Assembly: GCF_900129755.1 (NCBI RefSeq)
Contig: NZ_FQWT01000005.1
Span: 124,001 to 188,000, forward strand
Direction: 5' to 3'
Length of the DNA: 64,000 nucleotides
From: Chryseobacterium oranimense
Lineage (GTDB): Bacteria > Bacteroidota > Bacteroidia > Flavobacteriales > Weeksellaceae
A program made the position numbers and the translations under genes. Numbering within the stretch: position 1 is the stretch's first letter; every line of letters begins with the position of its first letter. Shown here in pieces: positions 52,249 to 59,897 of the stretch. Below the pieces are notes generated by a model, which saw only the letters and a program-made list of their open reading frames with translations, had not been told where the DNA came from and ran no database searches.

Positions 52249-52851
52249 TCAATCTTCCTGTTCAGCATCAAAATTGATGAAAGTTTCTGCAATCTCGGTA
52301 AGATTATAGTCGGTATCTTCTTCTTCCTGAAGTGTTTTTTCAAGTAAGTCTGCCACTTTATCGTGCCCCATGGTAATGGCCAGCTGTGCCAGACCGCCAT
52401 ATGTTGCAATTTCGTAGTGCTCTACTTTTTGTGCAGCAATAATTAAAGCAGCGTCACGGGTCATGGAACCTTCCTGGGTAGACTTGATGATTTCTTCGCC
52501 TTCTTTTATGATGCCTTTGATGGCTTCACATTCTTTTTTCTCAGGCTTTTCATCGATTAATTTAAAAACTTTTTCTAACCGGCTTACATGTTTTTTGGTC
52601 TGCAGCTGGTGATCTTCAAAAGCTTCTTTGAGCTCCTCAGTAGTTGCTGCCTCTTCCATTTTTGTTAGTGCCTCAATAATTGCATTTTCTGCAAAATAAA
52701 TATCCTTAAGTGCACTAACGAAAAACTTATGAAGGGAAGAGTTTTTCATATCATTTTTATCTACAGTAGCATTATCCACTGCTAGTTTTTTTCCTGTAGT
52801 TCCTGTTTGAGAAGTTTCAGGAGTGGTATTTTCTGTTGTTTTAGTTGCCAT
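52249..52851 (-). CDS. YciE/YciF ferritin-like protein (DUF892)
   Basis: A 200-residue protein with a polar N-terminal tail of about 35 residues and then a four-helix bundle. LHKFFVSALKDIYFAENAIIEALTKM, EAFEDHQLQTKKHVSRLEKVF and AAQKVEHYEIATYGGLAQLA carry the Glu/His di-iron-type residues of the family. YciE/F proteins are induced by osmotic and other stress. The gene starts about 30 bases after the terminator of the KGG-repeat gene upstream. Confidence 0.92.
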   Translation of the reverse strand: MATKTTENTTPETSQTGTTGKKLAVDNATVDKNDMKNSSLHKFFVSALKDIYFAENAIIEALTKMEEAATTEELKEAFEDHQLQTKKHVSRLEKVFKLIDEKPEKKECEAIKGIIKEGEEIIKSTQEGSMTRDAALIIAAQKVEHYEIATYGGLAQLAITMGHDKVADLLEKTLQEEEDTDYNLTEIAETFINFDAEQED

Positions 52852-52883
52852 AATGCAATGTGGTGTTTAGTATAGAATGAAAA

Positions 52884-52917
52884 GATTGCCTCAATAATTA
52901 AAATTAAAGAGGCAATC
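52884..52917 (-). terminator. Rho-independent terminator of the KGG-repeat gene
   Basis: GATTGCCTC...GAGGCAATC, a 9-bp perfect stem followed by TTTTC on the minus strand, directly after the stop. Confidence 0.8.
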
Positions 52918-52925
52918 ATTAAAAA

Positions 52926-53861
52926 TTATGAATTATTACGTCTGCCTCCAAAGCCTGATCTGCCGGAACCGGAAGATCTTCCGCCTCCATGAGAAGCCTG
53001 GCCTCCCATACGGGCAATTCTTGTACGTTCCGCTTTACTCATAGAAGCAAAGCCTCTTCTTGAAGTACCGCTTCCTGAGTTAGAACCTCTTCCGCTTCCT
53101 GAGCCAGAATTTGAACTTGAGTTTGAGTTTGAACCACGACCGTTTCCTGATCCGGAATTTGAGCCACGTCCTCTTCCTGAACTGCTATTACCGCCGCCGG
53201 ATCTTGAGCCTGAACTTCTTGAGCTGCTGCCACTGTTTGATCCTGATCCCGATCTTGAGCCTGAACCCGAAGATCTTCCACCACCATGAGAAGCTTCGCC
53301 TCCCATACGGGCAATTCTTGTACGTTCAGCTTTACTCATGGAAGCAAAACCTCTTCTTGAAGTACCGCTTCCAGAGGATGACCTTCCTCTTCCTCCCGAC
53401 CTGGAACCAGAACCGGAGCCTGACCCCGAACCGGAACGTGAGCCACCACGGGAACCTCCTCCTGAATTTCCTCTACCACCAGAAGTAAACCTTCCCTGAC
53501 TGTCTCTATTCTGATTACCGCCTCTGGAACCGCCTCTGCTGCCTCCTCTTGAGCCACGACCTCTGTTATCATCGTCTTCGTCATCATAATCTTCATCGTC
53601 ATCATAATCTTCGTCATCATCGTAGTCTTCGTCATCATCATAATCTTCATCATCGTCATACTCATCATCGTCATCATATTCATTATCATAATCATCGAAA
53701 TAATCCTCATAATCGGAGAAATCATCGTCATAATCCTCATCCTCTGATGCATCGCTATAACCATGGTCATAACCTAATTGGTAAACTTCTTCAAGAGTGG
53801 AGTTTTCTTCGTTGGAAGAATTGTTTCCAGATCTGCGGTTGTTTGAATTTCTAGTGTTCAT
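52926..53861 (-). CDS. Disordered acidic Ser/Gly-rich protein with two KGG motifs
   Basis: A 311-residue protein of very low complexity. N-terminal part: LEEVYQLGYDHGYSDASEDEDY, then an acidic tract with five near copies of EDYDDD (about 66-98). The rest is RGGS/SGSG repeats. Two almost identical copies of RRGFASMSKAERTRIARMGG plus ASHGGGRSS (about 168-200 and 275-305) are the KGG/Con-10-type stress motif. It is expected to be intrinsically disordered and cytosolic, possibly nucleic-acid associated. A perfect Fnr-type operator with class II promoter lies upstream. Confidence 0.85.
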   Translation of the reverse strand: MNTRNSNNRRSGNNSSNEENSTLEEVYQLGYDHGYSDASEDEDYDDDFSDYEDYFDDYDNEYDDDDEYDDDEDYDDDEDYDDDEDYDDDEDYDDEDDDNRGRGSRGGSRGGSRGGNQNRDSQGRFTSGGRGNSGGGSRGGSRSGSGSGSGSGSRSGGRGRSSSGSGTSRRGFASMSKAERTRIARMGGEASHGGGRSSGSGSRSGSGSNSGSSSRSSGSRSGGGNSSSGRGRGSNSGSGNGRGSNSNSSSNSGSGSGRGSNSGSGTSRRGFASMSKAERTRIARMGGQASHGGGRSSGSGRSGFGGRRNNS

Positions 53862-54023
53862 TACTAAAATTTTTTTATTATTAATATTTGGGTGATGTAC
53901 TGCTGTTCTTAACTAGTATCAGAACAGCAATGGTATTTTTTAAAATTGAATGATATTAAGCTATAAAGCTTTTATATTGCTCTTTATATAAGAGTGAATG
54001 GAATATGAGTAAAAATGATGTAT

Positions 54024-54069
54024 CAAATGTACAATTGAATTTACGGCCCGTTTATGATTCGCATCATAA
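54024..54069 (-). promoter_or_regulatory. Fnr-type operator with class II promoter (KGG gene)
   Basis: Perfect palindrome TTATGAT-TCGC-ATCATAA (54052-54069), 20-base gap, -7 element TACATTTG (54024-54031) on the minus strand. The leader to the ATG at 53861 is about 155 bases. The site begins 9 bases after the stop of the Crp/Fnr gene upstream. Confidence 0.8.
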
Positions 54070-54078
54070 TGAGCGATA

Positions 54079-54675
54079 TTAATATAATATTTTTCTGTTT
54101 TTAATTTTTAAGACATTTTCCTTTTCCATATTTTTTATCGTTCTGATCACGGTTTCTACCCTGAGACCGGTAAGACTGGCTAACTGCTGGCGGGTAAGCG
54201 GGATTTCAAAAGAGAAAATATCCGAACTGCTGTGGAAACTTTTTAAATAACTCATGACTCCTTTAAGGCGCTCTTCAGGATTTTCCAGTGAATTTTTCTG
54301 CAGCATGATGTATTTGTAATAAAGACGGTCTGATAAACCTTTACACAGGTCCCGATACAGATAAGGATGATCATCCAGCATGGCAAAAAAATCGTTCTTA
54401 TTCATTCTAAGGACCGTAGAAGGTGTTACGGAAATTGCATTCATAGGATAACGCTTATCTCCGAACAGCAGGGATTCTCCTACACTTTGTCCTGCGGACA
54501 GGATATTCTGAATAAACTCTTTTCCTTCACTGCTGTAGTTATTCAGCTTTACCTCTCCTTCCACTATCTGATAATAGTAAAGAGGTAAATTATCTTCATA
54601 AAAAATAGTTTCGTCTGTATCATAATATTTTATTTCCGCCCCTGCTGATTTCAAAAATTCCTGGTCAATAATCAT
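54079..54675 (-). CDS. Crp/Fnr-family regulator, paralogue 1 of 4 (198 residues)
   Basis: The effector barrel shows DETIFYEDNLPLYYYQIVEGEVKLNNYSSEGKEFIQNILSAGQSVGESLLFGDKRYPMNA, followed by the dimer helix and a winged HTH: PLTRQQLASLTGLRVETVIRTIKNMEKE. The helix VETVIR matches the E-x3-R reading head of FNR. There is only one Cys and no N-terminal cluster, so it is not an Fe-S oxygen sensor of the E. coli type. It shares its exact length and most motifs with the genes at 58171, 59277 and 59898. Confidence 0.92.
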   Translation of the reverse strand: MIIDQEFLKSAGAEIKYYDTDETIFYEDNLPLYYYQIVEGEVKLNNYSSEGKEFIQNILSAGQSVGESLLFGDKRYPMNAISVTPSTVLRMNKNDFFAMLDDHPYLYRDLCKGLSDRLYYKYIMLQKNSLENPEERLKGVMSYLKSFHSSSDIFSFEIPLTRQQLASLTGLRVETVIRTIKNMEKENVLKIKNRKILY

Positions 54676-55064
54676 AATATTTTTGTTTTTTTATGTAATT
54701 AATTATTATCTCAGTAAAGATTAAAACCGGTAAATATTAATGCAGTTACATACGAATATGAGTGAGTTTTTTTATTTTTAAAAACCTGATATAAAATACA
54801 ATATTTCGAGCCATGCACATACCCGGCAAGAATGCCCGGCACTGGAAAAGACTAGGAATTACAATTTTAGCAATTACCTCTTTCCGCTAAACCGGAGATA
54901 GTGATCATTTCATATATCAGTATACAACTACCCATCATCAATTGACGTCATTAATTTTCCGGCTGTTCCTTTTGTCGATAAGATATGTCCTTGTATTCCT
55001 TGAGATGGGATACATTATTCTGAATAAGTCTTTACTCACTGAGGTCTAGGTCCGGGGTCCTGAA

Positions 55065-55160
55065 TCATCAGTATTCCGCATGAGCCGTAGATTCACCCCG
55101 TATTTGGGACTCATAAAAATGTAACCTGTAATAATGGTTGGTGAGGTAATTGGTTTCATA
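55065..55160 (-). CDS. Possible 31-residue peptide gene under an Fnr-type promoter
   Basis: The ATG at 55160 opens MKPITSPNHYYRLHFYESQI and runs 31 codons to TGA at 55065. The peptide is aromatic-rich and unlike anything I recognise. Its claim to be a gene rests on the promoter: a 7-bp perfect palindrome and TACCTTTG element place transcription about 18 bases before the ATG. It could equally be the 5' part of a regulatory RNA. Confidence 0.35.
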
Positions 55161-55183
55161 ATATTAAATTTGTGGTGTAGCTC

Positions 55184-55229
55184 AAAGGTATAGCCTTATA
55201 ACACCGAACCTTTATGACATAGGTCATAA
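55184..55229 (-). promoter_or_regulatory. Fnr-type operator with class II promoter (leftward)
   Basis: Perfect palindrome TTATGAC-ATAG-GTCATAA (55212-55229), 20-base gap, -7 element TACCTTTG (55184-55191) on the minus strand. Confidence 0.75.
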
Positions 55230-55399
55230 CAAGTACATTTTATCAGAAAATAAATATTCAATAGTATTTATTGTTAAATATTTTACAATATAAAATCAAA
55301 TTACATCCGTTATTCACTTATCAAATTTACTTACAGGAAGAGGGTTGCTACATCCTTGCGGGAAGACTCAGTCTTTAAGGAAATTAAAAATAACCTCCA

Positions 55400-55446
55400 T
55401 TGTGATTCACATCATAAAACATGCGGATCATTATTCCCTAAGTTTG
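55400..55446 (+). promoter_or_regulatory. Fnr-type operator with class II promoter (cyanophycinase operon)
   Basis: TTGTGAT-TCAC-ATCATAA (55400-55417, one mismatch between half-sites), 21-base gap, -7 element TAAGTTTG (55439-55446). Transcription should start near 55452, leaving a leader of about 195 bases. Confidence 0.75.
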
Positions 55447-55520
55447 GAATAAGCTAAAGCACCATCTGTTTTTAAAGCCCATCTTTCATCTTTATAAAAC
55501 CGAACAACAACATAGTCATA

Positions 55521-55590
55521 TCGGGAGGAGATATAAATGTTTCAAATGAAAGTATTTCATCCTCCTCGTTTATACAGTCCCCGGTTCTGA
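55521..55590 (+). promoter_or_regulatory. Leader with Shine-Dalgarno, mini-ORF and hairpin
   Basis: In the leader of the cyanophycinase operon a strong GGGAGGAG precedes ATG (55537) and a 17-codon frame (MFQMKVFHPPRLYSPRF, stop at 55590). GGAGGA can pair with TCCTCC at 55569-55575, and ATGAAA-GTA-TTTCAT forms a nested hairpin, so access to the ribosome site could be controlled. A real Shine-Dalgarno is rare here. Confidence 0.35.
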
Positions 55591-55646
55591 AAGATGATGC
55601 TTATAAAAAGCTGACAGCTCCTTAATATTAATTTAAAAATTTCACC

Positions 55647-56438
55647 ATGATTCCAGCAGGCAGATTATTAATTATCGGCAATACAAAATGTACCCCTCAT
55701 CTTGATATTACACCCCAGAAAACCGGTTATCCACTATTATCCCCGGATATACTGCATTGTTTGGCTAAAGAAAAAGATGACCGTATTGAGATTATTGTAT
55801 CAGATGCGCGTTCAGACAGTTTTAAGAAAGAATGCCGTGATGCACTTACAGAAACAGGATTCAGTAATTTCGATTTCCTGCACATCCATGATCTGAATCT
55901 GCCGGATGAAGACTATTACCTGAAAAGACTTTCCAAAGCCAAAACCATATTTTTCGTCGGAGACCAGTCCAGAACCTATGATATTTTAAAAAGGTCAGGC
56001 ATCATCCGTTTTTTATACAGAAAATATATGTTTGACAGTGGTTTTACGATTGCAGGAATGAGCCTGGGTGCCCTCTGTATTCCGGGAATTATGCTGGTTG
56101 GCAGGGAAGACAGCAGCAGCGGAATGATCCCCGGATTAGGATTTCTTACCCATTGTATTGTTGACTCGCAATTTGTGCATAAAACAAGATTTGAAAAACT
56201 GGCCTCTACCGTTATCCAACATCGTGAATTTTTAGGGCTGGGACTGGGTTCAGACACTGCACTGATTATTGAAAAAGGGTGGTTCGCATCCTGCAGGGGA
56301 ACAGGAACCATCATGGTCATTAACGCAAGAAATGTAAAAAAAGAAAGCAATGAAAGTTCAGTCTATGTAAAAAATCTCAAAGGCCGCATCTTAATCAACG
56401 GATGCACTATTAATTTAATGAATGGTGAAGTAGCTTGA
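55647..56438 (+). CDS. Degenerate cyanophycinase-like protein (S51 family)
   Basis: A 263-residue protein homologous to the next gene's product along its length. The nucleophile motif is GMSLGA (Ser139; normally GTSAGA), but the His of IDTHF reads VDSQF (Gln175), and the Glu of GEDTA reads GSDTA (Ser202). The FFTGGDQ loop is reduced to FFVGDQ. It is therefore predicted to be inactive as a peptidase, perhaps a binding or regulatory partner of the second protein. First gene of an operon driven by an Fnr-type promoter. Confidence 0.85.
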   Translation: MIPAGRLLIIGNTKCTPHLDITPQKTGYPLLSPDILHCLAKEKDDRIEIIVSDARSDSFKKECRDALTETGFSNFDFLHIHDLNLPDEDYYLKRLSKAKTIFFVGDQSRTYDILKRSGIIRFLYRKYMFDSGFTIAGMSLGALCIPGIMLVGREDSSSGMIPGLGFLTHCIVDSQFVHKTRFEKLASTVIQHREFLGLGLGSDTALIIEKGWFASCRGTGTIMVINARNVKKESNESSVYVKNLKGRILINGCTINLMNGEVA

Positions 56439-56476
56439 TTACAATAAATAATTGAAAATATTAAAAGTTAAAATTT

Positions 56477-57313
56477 ATGACATCAAAAGGAAGATTACTA
56501 ATTATAGGAGGTAAAGAAGACCGGAAGGACACGAAAGTAGAAATAAAAGATGCCAACAAAGATTTTATACCTCATGAGATTCTTAAACTTCTGGTAAAAT
56601 CCAACGATGACCGTATTGAAGTGATCACCACTGCAAGCTCGGAGCCGGAAAGTATGAAAGAAATATATCAAAAGACACTTACCGATCTGGGTTATACCAA
56701 TTTTGATTTCCTTCACATCTGTGATGAATATATCCACAGTGATTATCATTTTAAAAGAATTTCAAATGCGAAAGCAGTTTTCTTTACGGGCGGCGATCAG
56801 AACAGAATATGTGAAGAGCTCAGACAATCTGCTATTACCGATTTGCTAAAGGAAAAGTATACCCATGAAGAAAACTTTACCATCGCAGGAACAAGCGCAG
56901 GAGCCATGTGCATGTCTGAAATTATTATTTGCGAAGCTTTAAACGGGGAAGCGATCTTAGATCATGACATTCAGCTGGGCCCCGGATTAGGTTTTATTAA
57001 AAACTGCATTATAGATACTCATTTTGTCCGCAGAGGCAGATTTGGCAGGTTGGCACACGCATCAATCCTGCATCCGAAGCATCTGGGCATAGGATTAGGA
57101 GAAGATACCGCATTACTTATTGAAAATGGCGAGAAAGCAACCTGTAAAGGCTCCGGAATGGTAGTGATCATCAACGCCCAGGAGCTAAAGCAGACGAATA
57201 AAGATTTTGCAGAAAAAGGAGATCCCATCTATGCTGAAAATCTTAAAGTACACATTCTGACTGACGGCTGTAGCCTTCAGCTAAACGATGGAACCATGAA
57301 AGGCAGCACATAA
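56477..57313 (+). CDS. cphB: Cyanophycinase (peptidase S51)
   Basis: A 278-residue serine exopeptidase expected to split cyanophycin (Asp-Arg polymer) into beta-Asp-Arg dipeptides. The catalytic set appears complete: Ser140 in AGTSAGAMC, His182 in IIDTHFVRRGRFGRL and Glu209 in GLGEDTALLIENG; the FFTGGDQNRI loop is intact. No cyanophycin synthetase or isoaspartyl dipeptidase gene lies in this window, so the substrate may come from another locus or another organism. It begins 38 bases after the degenerate paralogue. Confidence 0.9.
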   Translation: MTSKGRLLIIGGKEDRKDTKVEIKDANKDFIPHEILKLLVKSNDDRIEVITTASSEPESMKEIYQKTLTDLGYTNFDFLHICDEYIHSDYHFKRISNAKAVFFTGGDQNRICEELRQSAITDLLKEKYTHEENFTIAGTSAGAMCMSEIIICEALNGEAILDHDIQLGPGLGFIKNCIIDTHFVRRGRFGRLAHASILHPKHLGIGLGEDTALLIENGEKATCKGSGMVVIINAQELKQTNKDFAEKGDPIYAENLKVHILTDGCSLQLNDGTMKGST

Positions 57314-57368
57314 CCTTCATCAATAAGGCCGCCAACCGCAGCCTGATATATAATCCAAAAAAATAGAT

Positions 57369-58136
57369 ATGGCCACAAAAAGAAACCTGACCCTGACCCT
57401 GAAGATCTGGAGACAGAAAAACAGCAAAACCAAAGGCAAATTCGAAACCTACAAGGTATCTGACATTTCTACAGATGCTTCATTTCTTGAAATGCTTGAT
57501 ATTCTTAATGAAAAACTTATTGAAAACAATCAGGAGCCCGTGGCTTTCGACCATGACTGCCGTGAGGGAATCTGCGGAATGTGCTCACTGTACATCAACG
57601 GAAGAGCTCATGGGCCGGATACAGGAATAACCACCTGCCAGCTGCATATGAGAATGTTTAAAGATAATGAAACTATCGTTATAGAGCCATGGCGAAGCAT
57701 TGCTTTTCCGGTGATCAAGGATCTTATAACAGACAGGAGCGCTTTCGACAGAATTATGGCTGCCGGCGGGTTTATATCCGTCAATACATCAGGGAGTACC
57801 CTGGACGCCAATGCGGTCGCAGTTCCCAAGGCTGACGCCGACAAAGCCATGGATGCCGCCGCCTGCATCAGCTGTGGTGCCTGCGTTGCCTGCTGCCCCA
57901 ATGGAGCCGCTATGTTATTTGTAGGTGCAAAGGTCTCGCATTTCGCCCTACTCCCTCAGGGAAGAGTTGAGGCAAAAAGACGCGTCCTTAATATGGTGAA
58001 AGCAATGGATGAGGAAGGATTCGGAAACTGTTCTGTCATCGGAGCCTGTGAAGTGGAGTGCCCAAAACATATATCCCTGGATAATATTGCCAGGATGAAC
58101 AGGGAATATATCTCATCCTGGATCGATAAAGAATAG
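57369..58136 (+). CDS. sdhB: Succinate dehydrogenase/fumarate reductase iron-sulfur subunit, orphan
   Basis: A 255-residue protein. The N-terminal [2Fe-2S] domain has [17 protein letters not shown] and TTCQLHM; the C-terminal part has [23 protein letters not shown] and [24 protein letters not shown] for the [4Fe-4S] and [3Fe-4S] clusters. It is complete and typical of Bacteroidota SdhB. No sdhA or sdhC is adjacent: the gene follows cyanophycinase by 55 bases and precedes a convergent Crp/Fnr gene. It is probably a second copy expressed under the same Fnr-type promoter. Confidence 0.9.
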   Translation: MATKRNLTLTLKIWRQKNSKTKGKFETYKVSDISTDASFLEMLDILNEKLIENNQEPVAFDHDCREGICGMCSLYINGRAHGPDTGITTCQLHMRMFKDNETIVIEPWRSIAFPVIKDLITDRSAFDRIMAAGGFISVNTSGSTLDANAVAVPKADADKAMDAAACISCGACVACCPNGAAMLFVGAKVSHFALLPQGRVEAKRRVLNMVKAMDEEGFGNCSVIGACEVECPKHISLDNIARMNREYISSWIDKE

Positions 58137-58170
58137 GAATTACTTATATTAAAAAACCAGTGCTCTACAA

Positions 58171-58767
58171 TCAGTAGTAAATTTTACGGTCTTTGATCCG
58201 TACAATTTGCTGTTTTTCCATTGTTTTAATAGTTCTGATCGTTGTTTCTACGCAAAGTCCGGTAAGGCTGGCCATCTGCTGTCTGGTAAGCGGCACCATG
58301 AAAGAATAGGGCTTGCGGTCATTGTGAGAACCTTTTAAATATTCCATCAGGCCGGTAAGTCTCGCTGCTGAGTTCTGAAAGGAAATATTCTGCATCATAA
58401 CAAATTTATAATACAGCCGCTGGGAAAGAGATTTACACATTTCAAGATAGAGTTTGGGAAATTTCGCCATCAGCTCAAAGAAAGCGGATTTACAAAGCCG
58501 GAGAATGCTGCATTCTGTCATAGCCTCCGCATTCATAGGATAAGCCTGATCGATAAAAAGAACTGATTCACCAAAGCTCTCTCCATCCGCAAGAATGTTC
58601 TGGATAAATTCTTTCCCATCAGAATCATAATTATTTAATTTTATGTTTCCTGTCATGATCTGATAATAATAATGAGATCCTTCACCTTCATTGAAAATGA
58701 ATTCCGTTGGCCTATATTTTTTTATGTCTGCCCCTGCAGAATATAAAACTGATTCGCTAATTACCAT
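58171..58767 (-). CDS. Crp/Fnr-family regulator, paralogue 2 of 4 (198 residues)
   Basis: The same layout as the gene at 54079: FIFNEGEGSHYYYQIMTGNIKLNNYDSDGKEFIQNILADGESFGESVLF and PLTRQQMASLTGLCVETTIRTIKTMEKQ. The recognition helix is VETTIR. It has several scattered Cys (TEC, RLCK, EMCK, GLC) but no Fnr-type N-terminal cluster; the Cys inside the HTH is peculiar to this copy. It is convergent with the sdhB-like gene. No palindrome is seen directly before it. Confidence 0.92.
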   Translation of the reverse strand: MVISESVLYSAGADIKKYRPTEFIFNEGEGSHYYYQIMTGNIKLNNYDSDGKEFIQNILADGESFGESVLFIDQAYPMNAEAMTECSILRLCKSAFFELMAKFPKLYLEMCKSLSQRLYYKFVMMQNISFQNSAARLTGLMEYLKGSHNDRKPYSFMVPLTRQQMASLTGLCVETTIRTIKTMEKQQIVRIKDRKIYY

Positions 58768-59033
58768 AATATATAATTTAAATGTTATTACTGTAGTATA
58801 AAATTTTCACAGGTAAATAGTAGGAATTAGTGAATACTTTATAGAATCGGTATCAATTATAATGCAAATACCATACCTTTGATTATCAAAATAACGTTAA
58901 AAAAGATTAAATTATTATAATTTCGTATTAATAATAAAAAATTAGTACAAATGAAATAAAAATAACATACCACATCACAGAATTCAGCAATAAACAAAAT
59001 AACCATAGCAAACCAACTACCACTTTATTCTTA

Positions 59034-59129
59034 AAAAAAGAAAGGGCTTTTCTACTAAGAAAAGCCCTCGGAATATATGGGGTCTAAAAAAGTATTTTAG
59101 GTAGGAGAGCATCATTCTACACTGAATAA
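59034..59129 (-). ncRNA. Candidate Fnr-activated small RNA (about 95 nt)
   Basis: The promoter at 59134-59179 would start a leftward transcript near 59129. It runs through a small hairpin (CTAAAA/TTTTTAG, about 59085-59101) and ends in GGGCTTTTC-TTAGTA-GAAAAGCCC plus CTTTCTTTTTTT (59034-59067). A C-rich single-stranded stretch (GCTCTCCTACC, 59100-59110) could be a pairing seed. A short frame starting ATGATGCTCTCC runs on past the terminator, so it is not a complete ORF. The layout is that of FnrS-like regulatory RNAs; targets are unknown. Confidence 0.55.
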
Positions 59130-59133
59130 TCTT

Positions 59134-59179
59134 CAAATCTATTATTATATTTCATCATATATTATGAGCCAAATCATAA
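59134..59179 (-). promoter_or_regulatory. Fnr-type operator with class II promoter (small RNA)
   Basis: TTATGAG-CCAA-ATCATAA on the plus strand (59162-59179, one mismatch), 20-base gap, -7 element TAGATTTG on the minus strand (59134-59141). No matching -7 exists in the plus direction towards the gene at 59277. Confidence 0.7.
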
Positions 59180-59276
59180 AGTAAACATTATCAATAAAAA
59201 AAATAATATATCCGTGAAGACCCTTTTTTACTGAAATAAATGCCTATCTTGTTCCTACTTAGAACAACATCAATCC

Positions 59277-59873
59277 ATGTTAATACCCAACGAACTTTTA
59301 CTTTCATACGGAGCAATAAGCGAGACTTTTTATCCGGGTGATATTATTTTCAAAGAAGACGAAACTCCTAAAAACTACTATCAGATCATTAATGGAAGAA
59401 TAAAACTCAACCATTACAACGAAGACGGAAAAGAGCTTATCCTTGCGATCCTTAATTCCGGGCTGAGTGTATGCGAGCTTCTGCTTTTTATAGATAAAAA
59501 ATATCCTGTTAATGCTATAGTGCTTGAGCAAAGCAGCATCTGGAAACTCCCGAAAGCAGATTTCACACGTATGCTTGACGATCATCCGGGGGTATCCCGT
59601 GACGTTAACAAATTTTTGTCGGAAAGGCTGTACTTCAAATTCATTATGCTTCAGAACAATTCGTCGATACATGCCAGCGTAAGAATAAAAGGAGCTTTTG
59701 ATTATTACAAAAGTTTTTTTGCCGATCAAAGCAAATATTCTTTCGAAGTACCGCTTACAAGGCAACAAATTGCCTCTATCACCGGCCTGAGAGTGGAAAC
59801 AGTGATCAGAACGATAAAAAACCTGGAAAAACAAGAGGAACTCCGGATAGAAAACAGAAAAATCCTTTATTAA
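59277..59873 (+). CDS. Crp/Fnr-family regulator, paralogue 3 of 4 (198 residues)
   Basis: GDIIFKEDETPKNYYQIINGRIKLNHYNEDGKELILAILNSGLSVCELLLF forms the barrel; PLTRQQIASITGLRVETVIRTIKNLEKQ forms the HTH with recognition helix VETVIR, identical in that helix to the gene at 54079. In the barrel the usual GESLLF reads CELLLF, so the Gly-Glu of the effector pocket is altered here. It is convergent with paralogue 4, 24 bases apart at the stops. Confidence 0.92.
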   Translation: MLIPNELLLSYGAISETFYPGDIIFKEDETPKNYYQIINGRIKLNHYNEDGKELILAILNSGLSVCELLLFIDKKYPVNAIVLEQSSIWKLPKADFTRMLDDHPGVSRDVNKFLSERLYFKFIMLQNNSSIHASVRIKGAFDYYKSFFADQSKYSFEVPLTRQQIASITGLRVETVIRTIKNLEKQEELRIENRKILY

Positions 59874-59897
59874 ATTACTTATTAACAGCCTATCTGC

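Larger units (their letters stand above)
54676..55646. other. Long intergenic region with two Fnr-type promoters
   Basis: 971 bases without a gene of normal size. It contains a 31-codon ORF (55065-55160) with its own promoter and the promoter and leader of the cyanophycinase operon. The stretch 54676-55064 shows a small hairpin (TGCCGGGCA near 54829-54843) and nothing else recognised. Confidence 0.6.
58768..59276. other. Intergenic region holding a candidate small RNA
   Basis: A 509-base gap between divergent Crp/Fnr genes. It contains a leftward Fnr-type promoter (59134-59179) followed after about 95 bases by a strong terminator. The left 260 bases (58768-59030) are A/T-rich without recognised features. 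Confidence 0.6.

Noticed and set aside
53111-53854. Long open frames opposite the acidic/Gly-rich gene (His- and Leu-rich translations)
   Set aside because: They are mirror images of the low-complexity codons of the KGG gene, have no start context, and encode no recognisable domain.
58771-58900. Fnr-type site before the gene at 58171-58767
   Set aside because: Words such as TTTGATTATCAAA (58877-58889) are palindromic but lack the 4-base spacer and a suitable -7 element.
59162-59179. Palindrome as promoter of the Crp/Fnr gene at 59277
   Set aside because: No TAnnTTTG element lies 20-21 bases downstream on the plus strand, whereas a perfect one lies at that distance on the minus strand.
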